From Anaerolineae bacterium (GTDB taxonomy: Bacteria; Chloroflexota; Anaerolineae; Promineifilales; Promineifilaceae), in NCBI GenBank assembly GCA_019637635.1, contig JAHBVI010000032.1:1-60065 (forward strand): DNA of 60,065 bases, in the 5' to 3' direction. The notes below the pieces were generated by a model. The model worked only from the letters and a program-made list of their open reading frames with translations. It did no database searches and was not told the origin of the DNA. Made by a program: the position numbers and the translations under genes. Shown piece by piece: positions 1 to 7,950 of the stretch (position 1 is the stretch's first letter; each line of letters starts with the position of its first letter).

Positions 1-17
1 GCGGGTGAGACGGCCGT

Positions 18-96
18 TGATAACATAGGCCATTTGGCGGGGAGCGGTCAGGCAAAATGACCCTGCAAGTCTGTCTAAAATGCTGATAACATAGGC
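18..96 (+). repeat. Direct repeat TGATAACATAGGC, two copies
   Basis: The 13-mer TGATAACATAGGC occurs at 18-30 and again at 84-96, the second just ahead of the first gene and overlapping nothing but its leader. The spacing of 66 bp is about six helical turns, so the pair could be a regulator binding site for the LuxR-type gene that follows. That role is inference; only the repeat itself is seen. Confidence 0.4.
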
Positions 97-98
97 GG

Positions 99-746
99 AT
101 GCAACCGCCGCCATCGTTTACGCGCATTATCATTTTGGCCGAGGCCACGTTGCCCCGGCTGGCCTGGGCGGCGCTGTTGGAGCGGCAGCCGGGTCTGGTG
201 GTGGTGGGCACGGCCGTTCACCTGGATGATGTGTTGACCTTACCCCCGACAGATGGGAACACGGCCGTACTCCTCGACCTTCCCCCTATGCAATCCGAAC
301 AATTGTCACATCTGGCACAGGCGATGCCCACTTATGGCTTGCTTTGTCTCGTTGATGCTTACGACCTGTCGCCCATTGTGGCGCTGCTGCAAGCGGGTGC
401 AACCGGCGTCCTGAGCCGGGACGCCACCGTGCCGGAACTGGCGCGGGCGCTGATCGCGGTGGGGCGCGGTGAAATGGTGCTGCCGCCCTCATTGGCCGTC
501 CGCGCATTGACGGCTCTGGCGCGTGGCGGGGGAACACAGGCACGCCACCCGGAGGCGCTCACCGACCGGGAACGGGAGGTGTTGGCCCTGCTGGCCCAGG
601 GATTGACCAACAAGGATATTGCCCAATCGCTGTTTCTGAGTGTGCGTACCATTGAGGCGCACCTGCGCAATATCTATGGCAAGCTCAGTGTAAGCTCGCG
701 CACCGAAGCCGTTTTGTGGGCGGTACAGCATGGTTTTGGTGCGTAA
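99..746 (+). CDS. NarL/LuxR-family response regulator with degenerate receiver
   Basis: A 215-residue protein with a receiver-like N-terminal half (about 8-125) and a clear LuxR-type helix-turn-helix at the C-terminus (LTDREREVLALLAQG, then DIAQSLFLSVRTIEAHLRNI). It should bind DNA as a dimer and regulate transcription. The receiver is eroded: the usual acidic pair is reduced to AE (14-15), Asp60 in AVLLDLPP may be the phosphoacceptor, and the conserved Lys near residue 110 is Arg (GVLSRDA). Phosphorylation control is therefore doubtful. It begins close to the left edge with no partner kinase visible. The family call is secure; the target genes are unknown. Confidence 0.85.
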   Translation: MQPPPSFTRIIILAEATLPRLAWAALLERQPGLVVVGTAVHLDDVLTLPPTDGNTAVLLDLPPMQSEQLSHLAQAMPTYGLLCLVDAYDLSPIVALLQAGATGVLSRDATVPELARALIAVGRGEMVLPPSLAVRALTALARGGGTQARHPEALTDREREVLALLAQGLTNKDIAQSLFLSVRTIEAHLRNIYGKLSVSSRTEAVLWAVQHGFGA

Positions 747-821
747 GTACGTAATTTCACTTAGATCAAGAACCGCGCTTTCGCCGTATCGGTCGCGGCG
801 AAAGCCACCTATCATGGCGCT

Positions 822-1445
822 ATGAGAAGTGGTGACACACACGAACCAGAAAATCTAACCCGGATCGCCGTTCTGGGGACGTTGGCGGAGTTTCACGTGG
901 ATCCGCTGCCGTATGACCTGGCGGCGCTGGTAGACCTGGTGGCGGGCATCAACCCGGACTTGCTTTGTCTGGACATGACGCTGGCGCAGTGGCAGCAGCA
1001 GGATTTCAGCCAATTACCGGTGGAATACAGCGAAGCACTGCTGCCGCTGGCGGCGCAGACAGACATGGTGGTGGCGCCCATTGGCGGCGACGAGACGATG
1101 CCACGGGCCACGGCCGTAGGCTGGCGCGGCGCAGCCATAGGGTGGACGCGCAGGTTACTGGGCTGGGTACAAGCCGGCGCTTCTGGCCCGGACGCCATCA
1201 ACCAGGGTTGGCGGCATGATTGGGGAAACAGGCTGTACACGCTTACCCGCCGCCTGGCTGGCGACACGGCCGTTCATGCCTACCATGCCCACATTGCCCA
1301 ACTGGCGCAGGCGGCGCTGCACGTGGCCGAACGCAACCCCGGCAGCCGTATTCTGGTCGTGAGCAACATTCAATACTGTCACCATATTCGCCCCTGGTTG
1401 CAGCAGCAGCCGGGTCTTATCGAAACATCGTATGCAGAGCTATGA
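822..1445 (+). CDS. Conserved hypothetical protein
   Basis: A 207-residue soluble protein with no recognised domain. The N-terminal part has an alternating hydrophobic pattern ([13 protein letters not shown], then PDLLCLDM), and the C-terminal part has [22 protein letters not shown] followed by a short acidic tail. This layout loosely recalls TraB/PrgY-like or erythromycin-esterase-like families, but I cannot assign it. It is followed after 11 bp by the copper ATPase, whose ribosome site GAGAGGTG overlaps its stop, so the two are probably co-transcribed. ACGGCCGT octamers lie inside the gene, as in its neighbours, so it appears native. Confidence 0.65.
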   Translation: MRSGDTHEPENLTRIAVLGTLAEFHVDPLPYDLAALVDLVAGINPDLLCLDMTLAQWQQQDFSQLPVEYSEALLPLAAQTDMVVAPIGGDETMPRATAVGWRGAAIGWTRRLLGWVQAGASGPDAINQGWRHDWGNRLYTLTRRLAGDTAVHAYHAHIAQLAQAALHVAERNPGSRILVVSNIQYCHHIRPWLQQQPGLIETSYAEL

Positions 1446-1456
1446 GAGGTGACAAA

Positions 1457-3595
1457 ATGACCGAAAATTCACACAACCATCAACACGGGGCGACGGCCGT
1501 TGCTCCCCAAGCAACAGACCACAGCCATCACCAACACCACCCGCAAATGGATCACAGTGCCCACAACGCCCATCAGGGCCATGAGATGCCGCATGATCAG
1601 AATAAACATGCCGGACACGGCGGGCACGGCAGCCACGCCGGGCACGAGATCATGTTCCGCAACCGCTTTTGGGTATCGCTGGTATTGAGTATTCCCGTCC
1701 TGTACTTCAGCCCGATGCTGCAACACTGGCTGGGTTACACCGCACCCACCTTTCCCGGCAGTGAGTGGATTGCGCCGGTTTTGTCGGTGGTGATTTTCTT
1801 CTATGGCGGCCTGCCCTTCCTGCAAATGGCGACCTGGGAACTGCGCGAACGGCAGCCGGGCATGATGACCCTCATCTCCCTGGCGATCACCGTGGCCTTT
1901 GTCTACAGCGTCGCCACCCTTTTTGCCGATTTGGGCGAGAGCTTCTTTTGGGAATTGGTGACGTTGATTGACGTGATGCTGTTGGGGCACTGGCTGGAGA
2001 TGCGCAGCGTGCGCCAGGCGTCCGGGGCGCTGGATGAACTGGCGAAGTTGATGCCGGATGAAGCGGAACGGATTGGCGAGGACGGCCGTATCGAAAAAAT
2101 CGCCGCCGCCCAATTGCAAAAAGGCGACCTGGTGCTGGTGCGACCCGGCGGCAGCATTCCCGCCGATGGTGAAGTGGTGGACGGCCGTTCCGATGTGAAC
2201 GAAGCGATGATCACCGGCGAATCGAAGCCGGTGAAAAAAGAGCCGGGTAGCCGGGTCATTGGTGGCACGGTGAACGAAGGCAGCGGCAGCCTGCGCCTGG
2301 TGGTCACCGCCACCGGCGAGGAGACGGCGCTGTCGGGCATTATGCGTCTGGTGCAAGAAGCGCAGGCCAGCAAATCGAAGACGCAGTTATTGGCCGACCG
2401 GGCCGCGGCCTTCCTGTTTTATGCGGCATTGGCGGCGGCGGTGATCACGGCCGTACTCTGGACAATTGCCACCGGCTTCAATGTGGAAGTATTGTCACGG
2501 GTTGTGACCGTGCTGGTCATTGCCTGTCCCCATGCGTTGGGGTTGGCGGTGCCGCTGGTGGTGGCCATTACCACGGCGCTGTCGGCGCGCAACGGCATTC
2601 TGGTGCGTGACCGGCGGGCGCTGGAAGCAGCGCGGGAAGTGGATACCATCATCTTTGACAAGACCGGCACGCTGACCAAAGGGGAGCAGGGCGTCGTGGG
2701 CAGTGTCACGGTGGACGGCGTTTCCGAAGAAGAGGCGTTGGCGTTGGCCGCCGGGCTGGAAGCGGATTCGGAACACGTGATTGCCCGCGCCATCGTCGCC
2801 GCGGCCCAGGCGCGGCAGATTGAAGCCGCCGCGGTGACGGAATTTACCGCCTTGAAAGGGCGGGGTGTGCAGGCGATGGCCGGCGATAGTGCCGTATCCA
2901 TTGGCGGCCCCCGTCTGCTGGAATACCTGGAAGTGGAACGGCCGGAGACCATCGCCGCCTTCAGCCAGCAGGCAGGCGAGAAAGGGCAGGCCGTCATCTA
3001 CCTGGTGCAAGGCCAGGAGGTGATTGCCGCCTTTGCCCTGGCCGACGTGATCCGCGAGGAAAGCCGGCAAGCCATTCAAAAACTGCACGAGATGGGCATT
3101 GAGGTCGCCATGCTCACCGGTGACAGCCAGGATGTAGCCAGAGCGGTGGCTGCCGAACTGAACATTGACCGCTATTTCGCCGAAGTGCTGCCCGAAGATA
3201 AGGACAAGAAGGTCAGCGAACTGCAAAAGCAGGGCAAAAAGGTGGCCATGGTGGGCGACGGCGTCAACGACGCCCCGGCTCTCACCCGCGCCGACATCGG
3301 CATTGCCATTGGCAGCGGCACCGATGTGGCCGTGGAGTCTGCCGGGCTGATCCTGGTGCAGTCGAACCCGCTAGATGTGGTGAAGATCATCGAGTTGAGC
3401 CGGGCCAGCCAGCGCAAAATGGTGCAGAATATCTGGTGGGCGGCGGGATACAACATCGTGGCTATCCCGTTAGCGGCGGGCATCCTGGCCCCCTGGGGTA
3501 TTTTTATGCCCCCGGCGGTGGGGGCGCTGGTGATGTCTGTGAGTACCATCATTGTGGCACTCAATGCCCAGACGTTGCGGCGGATGAGTTTGTAA
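1457..3595 (+). CDS. copB: CopB-type (P1B) copper/heavy-metal translocating P-type ATPase
   Basis: A 712-residue membrane ATPase that exports copper or silver ions. The first 64 residues contain about 18 histidines, as in CopB proteins, instead of CxxC heavy-metal domains. Seen in order: the actuator motif MITGES, the membrane metal site CPH at 357-359, the phosphorylation loop DKTGTLT starting at Asp401, and the hinge [13 protein letters not shown] rather than CPC places it in the P1B-3 subgroup. The ATG at 1457 was chosen because it follows GAGAGGTGAC and begins the His-rich tail; a longer in-frame extension back to 1220 runs through the preceding gene. A strong hairpin follows the stop. 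Confidence 0.93.
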   Translation: MTENSHNHQHGATAVAPQATDHSHHQHHPQMDHSAHNAHQGHEMPHDQNKHAGHGGHGSHAGHEIMFRNRFWVSLVLSIPVLYFSPMLQHWLGYTAPTFPGSEWIAPVLSVVIFFYGGLPFLQMATWELRERQPGMMTLISLAITVAFVYSVATLFADLGESFFWELVTLIDVMLLGHWLEMRSVRQASGALDELAKLMPDEAERIGEDGRIEKIAAAQLQKGDLVLVRPGGSIPADGEVVDGRSDVNEAMITGESKPVKKEPGSRVIGGTVNEGSGSLRLVVTATGEETALSGIMRLVQEAQASKSKTQLLADRAAAFLFYAALAAAVITAVLWTIATGFNVEVLSRVVTVLVIACPHALGLAVPLVVAITTALSARNGILVRDRRALEAAREVDTIIFDKTGTLTKGEQGVVGSVTVDGVSEEEALALAAGLEADSEHVIARAIVAAAQARQIEAAAVTEFTALKGRGVQAMAGDSAVSIGGPRLLEYLEVERPETIAAFSQQAGEKGQAVIYLVQGQEVIAAFALADVIREESRQAIQKLHEMGIEVAMLTGDSQDVARAVAAELNIDRYFAEVLPEDKDKKVSELQKQGKKVAMVGDGVNDAPALTRADIGIAIGSGTDVAVESAGLILVQSNPLDVVKIIELSRASQRKMVQNIWWAAGYNIVAIPLAAGILAPWGIFMPPAVGALVMSVSTIIVALNAQTLRRMSL

Positions 3596-3617
3596 AATTG
3601 TAATGGTTGATCGCGCC

Positions 3618-3650
3618 AGACATCCGATTTTTTAGAAAAATCGGATGTCT
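3618..3650 (+). terminator. Hairpin repeat AGACATCCGATTTTT, terminator-like
   Basis: Perfect 15-bp arms (3618-3632 and 3636-3650) around TAG, 23 bp after the copB stop. The T-rich top resembles an intrinsic terminator. Nearly the same hairpin recurs at 58451-58477 at the start of the tetR gene, so this is a dispersed repeat that may have been recruited as a terminator. Confidence 0.55.
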
Positions 3651-3699
3651 GCCTTTCCGGTGCAGGTATGAGTTGTCCAGAAAAGTTTCCCCATTTTCC

Positions 3700-3785
3700 T
3701 GTCATTCTGAGGAGTCTTCGACGAGGAATCCCCACATTGCCACTCAGAAGGATTCCTCACTCCGAAGACTGCGTTCGGAATGACA
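3700..3785. repeat. TGTCATTCYGAG...CGGAATGACA inverted-repeat element, copy 1
   Basis: An 86-bp palindromic element starting TGTCATTCTGAGGAGTC and ending ACTGCGTTCGGAATGACA, with internal GAGGAATC and GATTCCTC blocks. Related copies lie at 12458-12545 and 28388-28475. It lies just before the cytochrome c start codon and extends an open frame upstream of it, so the repeat should not be read as coding. No transposase is present; it looks like a REP- or MITE-type element. Confidence 0.8.
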
Positions 3786-3802
3786 GGGAGAAGGGCTTTT
3801 CT

Positions 3803-4279
3803 GTGCAGCGATGTTTCCTCATTCTGTTGGTATTGGTAGCGACGGCCTGCCAGGCGGCGGCTGAGTTGTCGTCTGGGGGGACGGGGGACACGGCCGTTAT
3901 TCCCACCCTGGCTCCCGCCGAAATCCGGTTGGGGCAAACGGTGTACACGCAGCAGTGCGCCAGTTGCCACGGCGTAAATCTGGAAGGACAGCCGGATTGG
4001 AAGCTGCCAAACGAGGACGGTTCTTTTCGCGCCCCGCCGCATGATGCCAGCGGGCACACCTGGCATCACGGTGACCAGACCTTGTTAGACGCTGTCCGGT
4101 TGGGTGGGGCGCGTTTGCAGCCGATGAATGTGGTCAGCGCCATGCCGGCGTATGGGGAATTGTTGAGCGAGCAAGAGATGACGGCCGTGCTGGTTTACAT
4201 AAAAAGTACCTGGCCGAAAGATTTGCAACTTTACCAGTGGGAAGCCACCCTCCGCGAACACACACAAGAAACAGAATAA
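3803..4279 (+). CDS. Lipoprotein cytochrome c, class I, monoheme
   Basis: A 158-residue exported electron-transfer protein. From the GTG at 3803 it begins VQRCFLILLVLVATAC, a short lipoprotein signal with Cys at about residue 16. The heme site is CASCHG, the distal Met ligand is probably in VVSAMPAYG, and the C-terminal helix ends MTAVLVYIKSTWP as in cbb3/CcoP-like c domains. The GTG start is preferred because the upstream in-frame sequence is the dispersed repeat at 3700-3785. The gene follows the copper exporter, which may link it to metal or respiratory stress, but no direct functional link is shown. Confidence 0.85.
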   Translation: MQRCFLILLVLVATACQAAAELSSGGTGDTAVIPTLAPAEIRLGQTVYTQQCASCHGVNLEGQPDWKLPNEDGSFRAPPHDASGHTWHHGDQTLLDAVRLGGARLQPMNVVSAMPAYGELLSEQEMTAVLVYIKSTWPKDLQLYQWEATLREHTQETE

Positions 4280-4298
4280 AAGAGAAATCAAACGGGGA

Positions 4299-4353
4299 TT
4301 GACAATTTGTTATACCGTGTATATAGTACAGATACTATAGTATAAGTGCTATA
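4299..4353 (+). promoter_or_regulatory. Sigma70-type promoter with overlapping palindromic operator for padR
   Basis: A near-consensus promoter: TTGACA at 4299-4304, 17-bp spacer, TATAGT at 4322-4327. An 18-bp inverted repeat, TATAGTA-CAGA-TACTATA at 4322-4339, overlaps the -10 box, and a second looser repeat TATAG...CTATA covers 4336-4353. The simplest reading is autoregulation by the PadR protein encoded immediately downstream. The promoter and palindromes are seen; the regulator assignment is inference. Confidence 0.7.
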
Positions 4354-4378
4354 TATTGACTGTTTGATCGAGGTGGTG

Positions 4379-4990
4379 ATGTCTCTAAAACATGCAATTC
4401 TGGGCTTTTTGTCATTTACACCCGCGCCCATGTCCGGGTACGACCTGAAAAAGGCGTTTGACCATTCGGTGCGCCATTTCTGGCCCGCCAACCAGAGCCA
4501 GATTTACCGCACTCTGGCGGCGCTGACCGACGAGGGGTTGGTGGCGGTGGATGTGGTGGAACGGGAAGAACGGTTGGACATGAAGCTGTATCAGATTACG
4601 GACAACGGCCGTGCCGAACTCCACCGCTGGCTTTCCACCCCCCTGCCGCCGCAAGATTACCGGGAGCCGCTGCTTATTCAGGTCTTTTTTGGCCATAACC
4701 TGACGGATACAGAACTACTGGCGGTTTTGCAGCACGAAGCCCAGGCCATTGAAGAACGGTTGGCGCTTTACGCCCAGATATACACCACGTCGTTGGCGAT
4801 GTTTAACCAGGAACATGGGTTTGACCCCCGCACTTTGTTTTTACGTCTGCTCACGCTGGAATTTGGCATGATCAGTAATCAGGCCGGGCTGGATTGGCTG
4901 CGTTCGGGTATCGCGCGGTTGCAAGCCGGCGACTATACCCCGGCGGAACTCCACACATTGCTGGGAGGCAATCAAGAAGACAATGAATAA
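4379..4990 (+). CDS. PadR-family transcriptional regulator
   Basis: A 203-residue DNA-binding regulator. The N-terminal winged helix shows the family pattern LKHAILGFLSF, MSGYDLKKAF and QIYRTLAALTDEGLV; the C-terminal part (about 95-180) is a helical dimerisation region of the AphA/Vir-reg type. The ATG at 4379 follows GAGGTG and starts exactly at the family's usual MSLKHAIL. PadR proteins typically repress small operons containing a membrane effector. Here the next gene overlaps the stop codon by 8 bp, so translation is probably coupled. A palindromic operator candidate overlaps its own -10 box. Confidence 0.9.
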   Translation: MSLKHAILGFLSFTPAPMSGYDLKKAFDHSVRHFWPANQSQIYRTLAALTDEGLVAVDVVEREERLDMKLYQITDNGRAELHRWLSTPLPPQDYREPLLIQVFFGHNLTDTELLAVLQHEAQAIEERLALYAQIYTTSLAMFNQEHGFDPRTLFLRLLTLEFGMISNQAGLDWLRSGIARLQAGDYTPAELHTLLGGNQEDNE

Positions 4991-5849
4991 ATCTACGCGG
5001 AATCTGGTGATATTCACGGCAGTGACCCTCAGCGCCGGTTTTGTGGGCATAGGTGTTGACCGGTTGGCGCCACCGCCCGACCCGATGCAAGGGTTGGGGG
5101 CGCTCATCTGGCTGGCTGCGCCATTAGTGACCGGGTTGCTGCTGCGCGCCTTTGGCGGCGACGGCTGGGCGGACGCGGGCATACGGCCGAACTTGAAAGC
5201 GGGTTGGCCCTGGTATCTGGCGGCCGTGGGCATTATCCCCCTGGTTACGCTGCTGACGCTGCTTATCGGCAGCCTGTTGGGGGCCGTGAACCTGTCTGGT
5301 CTGGCCACGGAAGGGTGGGGCGCGTTTCTTTCGCTGGCCGGCGCCACCTTTGGTGGGGTGATGGTGAAGAATATCTTTGAAGAGTTTGCCTGGCGGGGCT
5401 ATCTGACGCCACGTTTTGCGGCACGGCCGTTGCACCCCCTGGTAAACGCCACGCTGACCGGTTTCATTTGGGCGGGCTGGCATGTGCCCTATTACCTCTA
5501 TTTTCTGGACAAAGAAGTTCTGACGGCCCATACCTCCTTAAGCGTACCGGCTTTTATTTTGCTCTCCTTCTTGCTTTTGCCTTTTCATGCCCTGGCATAT
5601 GGTGAACTGCGGCTGCTCAGTGGGTCTGTATGGCCTGCCTGGTTGATGCACAACGTGGCAAACGCCATCAGCCTATCGCTCGTTTCGGGCGGTTTTATGG
5701 TGCTTCAACGGAACATGACCGGGGTGTTGCTTTCGCCGGGAACAGAGGGCATTCTGGCTTCACTGCTCATAGGCCTGGCGGGGTTTGCCCTGTATCGGTA
5801 CCGCCTGCGTGGGGCACGGTCGTCTGAGAAACTCATAGCGACCTTTTAA
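4983..5849 (+). CDS. CPBP-family intramembrane metalloprotease
   Basis: A 288-residue multi-spanning membrane protein of the CAAX-protease/bacteriocin-processing (CPBP, Abi) family. The three catalytic motifs are present: EEFAWRG with Glu133-Glu134 and Arg138, His167 in AGWHVPYY, and His223/Asn227 in MHNVANA. About seven hydrophobic segments surround them. The substrate is unknown. The ATG overlaps the end of padR, so it is most likely the regulated partner of that repressor. A second CPBP gene lies at 29497-30267. Confidence 0.88.
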   Translation: MNKSTRNLVIFTAVTLSAGFVGIGVDRLAPPPDPMQGLGALIWLAAPLVTGLLLRAFGGDGWADAGIRPNLKAGWPWYLAAVGIIPLVTLLTLLIGSLLGAVNLSGLATEGWGAFLSLAGATFGGVMVKNIFEEFAWRGYLTPRFAARPLHPLVNATLTGFIWAGWHVPYYLYFLDKEVLTAHTSLSVPAFILLSFLLLPFHALAYGELRLLSGSVWPAWLMHNVANAISLSLVSGGFMVLQRNMTGVLLSPGTEGILASLLIGLAGFALYRYRLRGARSSEKLIATF

Positions 5850-5884
5850 GGTTGGTTCACTCACCAAGATTGAACCAATCCTGA

Positions 5885-6562
5885 TTAATTGGGGACAGCC
5901 AGGGCGAACTGCTCGGCTTCTATCTGGAAGAGGGAGGCAGCTTCATGGCGGCTTTTGACTTCTAGCTTTTTCAAGATGTTGTGGACGTGATTTTTGACGG
6001 TGCCACATTCAATCACCAATTTTTCGGCAATTTCCTGGTTGGTACAGCCGGCGGTGATCAGTTCCAACACCTCTTCCTCGCGCCCGGTTAATTCCTCAAG
6101 CTGCGCTCCGCGCGCTCTGGCAAAGGCCAGGGGCATTTCCAGATTGGCTAAATGGGTTAATCGGGACATCAGGGCGGCGGCAATGGCGGGGGAAATAATC
6201 GCTTCTTCTTGATGGGCGGCCTGCAATTTCTGGGCCACCTCTTCTACCGATTCATTTTGCAGAATATAGCCGGCCGCGCCCGCTTCCACGTAGCGGATGA
6301 TGGTATGGGGACATTCATCCACGCCCAGGATCAGCACTTTGGTATGGGGGTGGGTGAGGCGCAGTTCATCGAGCAAATCAAAGGCGGTGGTATCTTCTAA
6401 TTCTGTGCCCAATAACAGGACGTTGGCGTGGGGCAGCAGAAAATAAAGCTCTTCCGTTGTGGTGGCACAGCCAACAACATAGACATCGGCCACGTTATCC
6501 AGAGCGGCGCGCAGCGAATCGCAGATGAGGCGCGAAGGATGGGCAAGCAACATACGGATCAT
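5885..6562 (-). CDS. LuxR-type regulator with inactive pseudo-receiver
   Basis: A 225-residue NarL-like regulator. The C-terminal HTH is intact (LTGREEEVLELITAG, then NQEIAEKLVIECGTVKNHVHNIL). The N-terminal domain keeps the receiver fold but has lost its chemistry: the acidic pair is replaced by AH in MLLAHPSR, the phosphoacceptor Asp by Gly in LLLGTELED, the switch Ser/Thr by Gly in LILGVDE, and the Lys by Gln in YILQNES. It is therefore probably a ligand- or partner-controlled regulator. The start was set at the ATG at 6562 behind GAGGAGA rather than at the upstream TTG. It belongs to the minus-strand two-component cluster that ends at 10205. Confidence 0.88.
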   Translation of the reverse strand: MIRMLLAHPSRLICDSLRAALDNVADVYVVGCATTTEELYFLLPHANVLLLGTELEDTTAFDLLDELRLTHPHTKVLILGVDECPHTIIRYVEAGAAGYILQNESVEEVAQKLQAAHQEEAIISPAIAAALMSRLTHLANLEMPLAFARARGAQLEELTGREEEVLELITAGCTNQEIAEKLVIECGTVKNHVHNILKKLEVKSRHEAASLFQIEAEQFALAVPN

Positions 6563-6673
6563 GGGCAAAGTCTCCTCTGAAAATTAGGAATTATGAAGGA
6601 TGAATTATGAATTTTCAGTCATTATGGGGGGAAACGGCCGTGAACCCTATAGGGAATGAACCTACTGTGACCT

Positions 6674-6692
6674 GGGGGGAAACCCTACCTTA
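6674..6692 (+). promoter_or_regulatory. GGGGGAAACCCTACCTTA motif, copy 1 of 3
   Basis: Sits between the receiver-only gene and the pseudo-receiver regulator, about 110 bp upstream of the latter's start. Similar sequences lie at 7234-7253 and, inverted, at 10396-10414. Each is upstream of a unit of the two-component cluster, which suggests a shared binding site. Confidence 0.4.
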
Positions 6693-6697
6693 GCGGG

Positions 6698-7081
6698 TTA
6701 AGAGGCAAAAGCGGCGCGAATGGCCGGGATGAGGCCGCTGTTGGCTTCCTGTTTGAGGATGTAGCCGGCCACGCCGTTTTGGCGCGCTTGCTGCACCAGT
6801 ACGTTGTTATGGTGCATGGACAGCATGATGATGTGCGTGGGCAGACCCAACGCCTGGATTTCCCCGGCGGCGCGAATCCCGTCCAGTTCAGGCATGGACA
6901 CGTCCATGACGATGACATCGGGCTGAATGGTTTGGGCTAATTGGATGGCTTCACGGCCGTTCACGGCCGTGGCCACCACTTCCATATCCGGTTCCCTGGC
7001 CAACATGGCCACCACACTCTGGCGCACCAGAGCATGGTCATCCACCACTAAAATACGAATAACTTGCTCTGCAATAGACAT
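6698..7081 (-). CDS. Stand-alone response-regulator receiver protein
   Basis: A 127-residue protein that is only a receiver domain. All phosphotransfer residues are present: the acidic pair in ILVVDDHAL, the phosphoacceptor in VIVMDVSMPELDG, the switch Ser in IIMLSMHH, and the Lys in GYILKQEA. No output domain follows; the DNA beyond the stop does not encode an HTH in any frame, so this is not a recent truncation that I can see. Such proteins act in phosphorelays or as phosphate sinks. Its position beside a single kinase and two NarL-type regulators suggests it competes for or relays the same phosphoryl group. Confidence 0.88.
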   Translation of the reverse strand: MSIAEQVIRILVVDDHALVRQSVVAMLAREPDMEVVATAVNGREAIQLAQTIQPDVIVMDVSMPELDGIRAAGEIQALGLPTHIIMLSMHHNNVLVQQARQNGVAGYILKQEANSGLIPAIRAAFAS

Positions 7082-7233
7082 GATTACAAATACAACTCAT
7101 ACTGGTAGCAAGTTGCATGTGGCAAGTGGCAAGTTACTATGGCCAAAGTCACCGGCAACCTGCTACGTGCAACCCAACGGCAAAATGTCAGTTAACAGCA
7201 TCTATTGTGGCACAGAGGGGACGTTTGCCGTAT

Positions 7234-7253
7234 GGGGAATTACCCTACCTTTG
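7234..7253 (+). promoter_or_regulatory. GGGGAATTACCCTACCTTTG motif, copy 2 of 3
   Basis: Lies in the 218-bp gap upstream of the receiver-only gene and downstream of the kinase/regulator pair, 153 bp from the receiver's ATG. It shares GGGGnAAnnCCCTACCTTT with the copies at 6674 and 10396. It is a candidate operator for the cluster's own regulators, not a known consensus. Confidence 0.4.
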
Positions 7254-7299
7254 AATAGACCTGACAGGTTTTAGAAAACCAGTCAGTCTGCGGCGGCGT

Positions 7300-7950
7300 T
7301 TACGAGTCAAGCAAAATCAGCCCGCGCTTAATGCCTTCCCGAATTAGAGAGGCCAGGTCATTCACTTCTAGTTTGGACATCAGGTTAGCGCGATGTTTTT
7401 CTACTGTCTTGACGCTGATGCTCAAAATGTCGGCAATGGCGCTGTTGGTGTGCCCTTCGGCCACCAGTTGCAGCACTTCCCGCTCCCGCGGGGTGAGCAA
7501 ATCGGCCATATTCGCGGCGGCGGCATCGGGCGGGGACAGCAGCAGGGTCATCACGGAATCGGAGATGGTGGGGCTGATAAACATTTTCCCCTGACTGACG
7601 GAACGAATAGCCAGCAGCAGCTCTTCGGTCACCGCGTCTTTGAGCAAATAGCCTTTGACGCCGCGCCGTAATAGCTGCTGCACCATCGTGGTGTCGGCAT
7701 ACATGGAGAGGATAATGACCTGGGTGGGCAGCTTCATATCCACAATGCGTTCGGCGGCCTGCGCGCCATCCAGCCGGGGCATGGAGAGGTCCATCACCAC
7801 CACATCTGGTTTGTGTTGTTCCGCCAGGTCAACGGCTTCCTGCCCGGTGGCGGCTTCGGCCACCACCTGCACGTCGCCGCTTTGTTCCAGCAGCGCCCGG
7901 ATGCCCTGGCGCACCAAATTGTGATCTTCGGCGATGATAACCCGTATCAT
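7300..7950 (-). CDS. NarL/FixJ-type response regulator
   Basis: A 216-residue, fully canonical LuxR-type response regulator. The receiver has VIIAEDHNLVRQG, phosphoacceptor Asp in VVVMDLSMPRLDG, Ser in VIILSMYAD and Lys in GYLLKDA. The HTH is LTPREREVLQLVAEG followed by SAIADILSISVKTVEKHRANL. Its ATG overlaps the TGA of the upstream histidine kinase gene (ATGA), so the two are translationally coupled and almost certainly form a cognate pair. Confidence 0.94.
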   Translation of the reverse strand: MIRVIIAEDHNLVRQGIRALLEQSGDVQVVAEAATGQEAVDLAEQHKPDVVVMDLSMPRLDGAQAAERIVDMKLPTQVIILSMYADTTMVQQLLRRGVKGYLLKDAVTEELLLAIRSVSQGKMFISPTISDSVMTLLLSPPDAAAANMADLLTPREREVLQLVAEGHTNSAIADILSISVKTVEKHRANLMSKLEVNDLASLIREGIKRGLILLDS

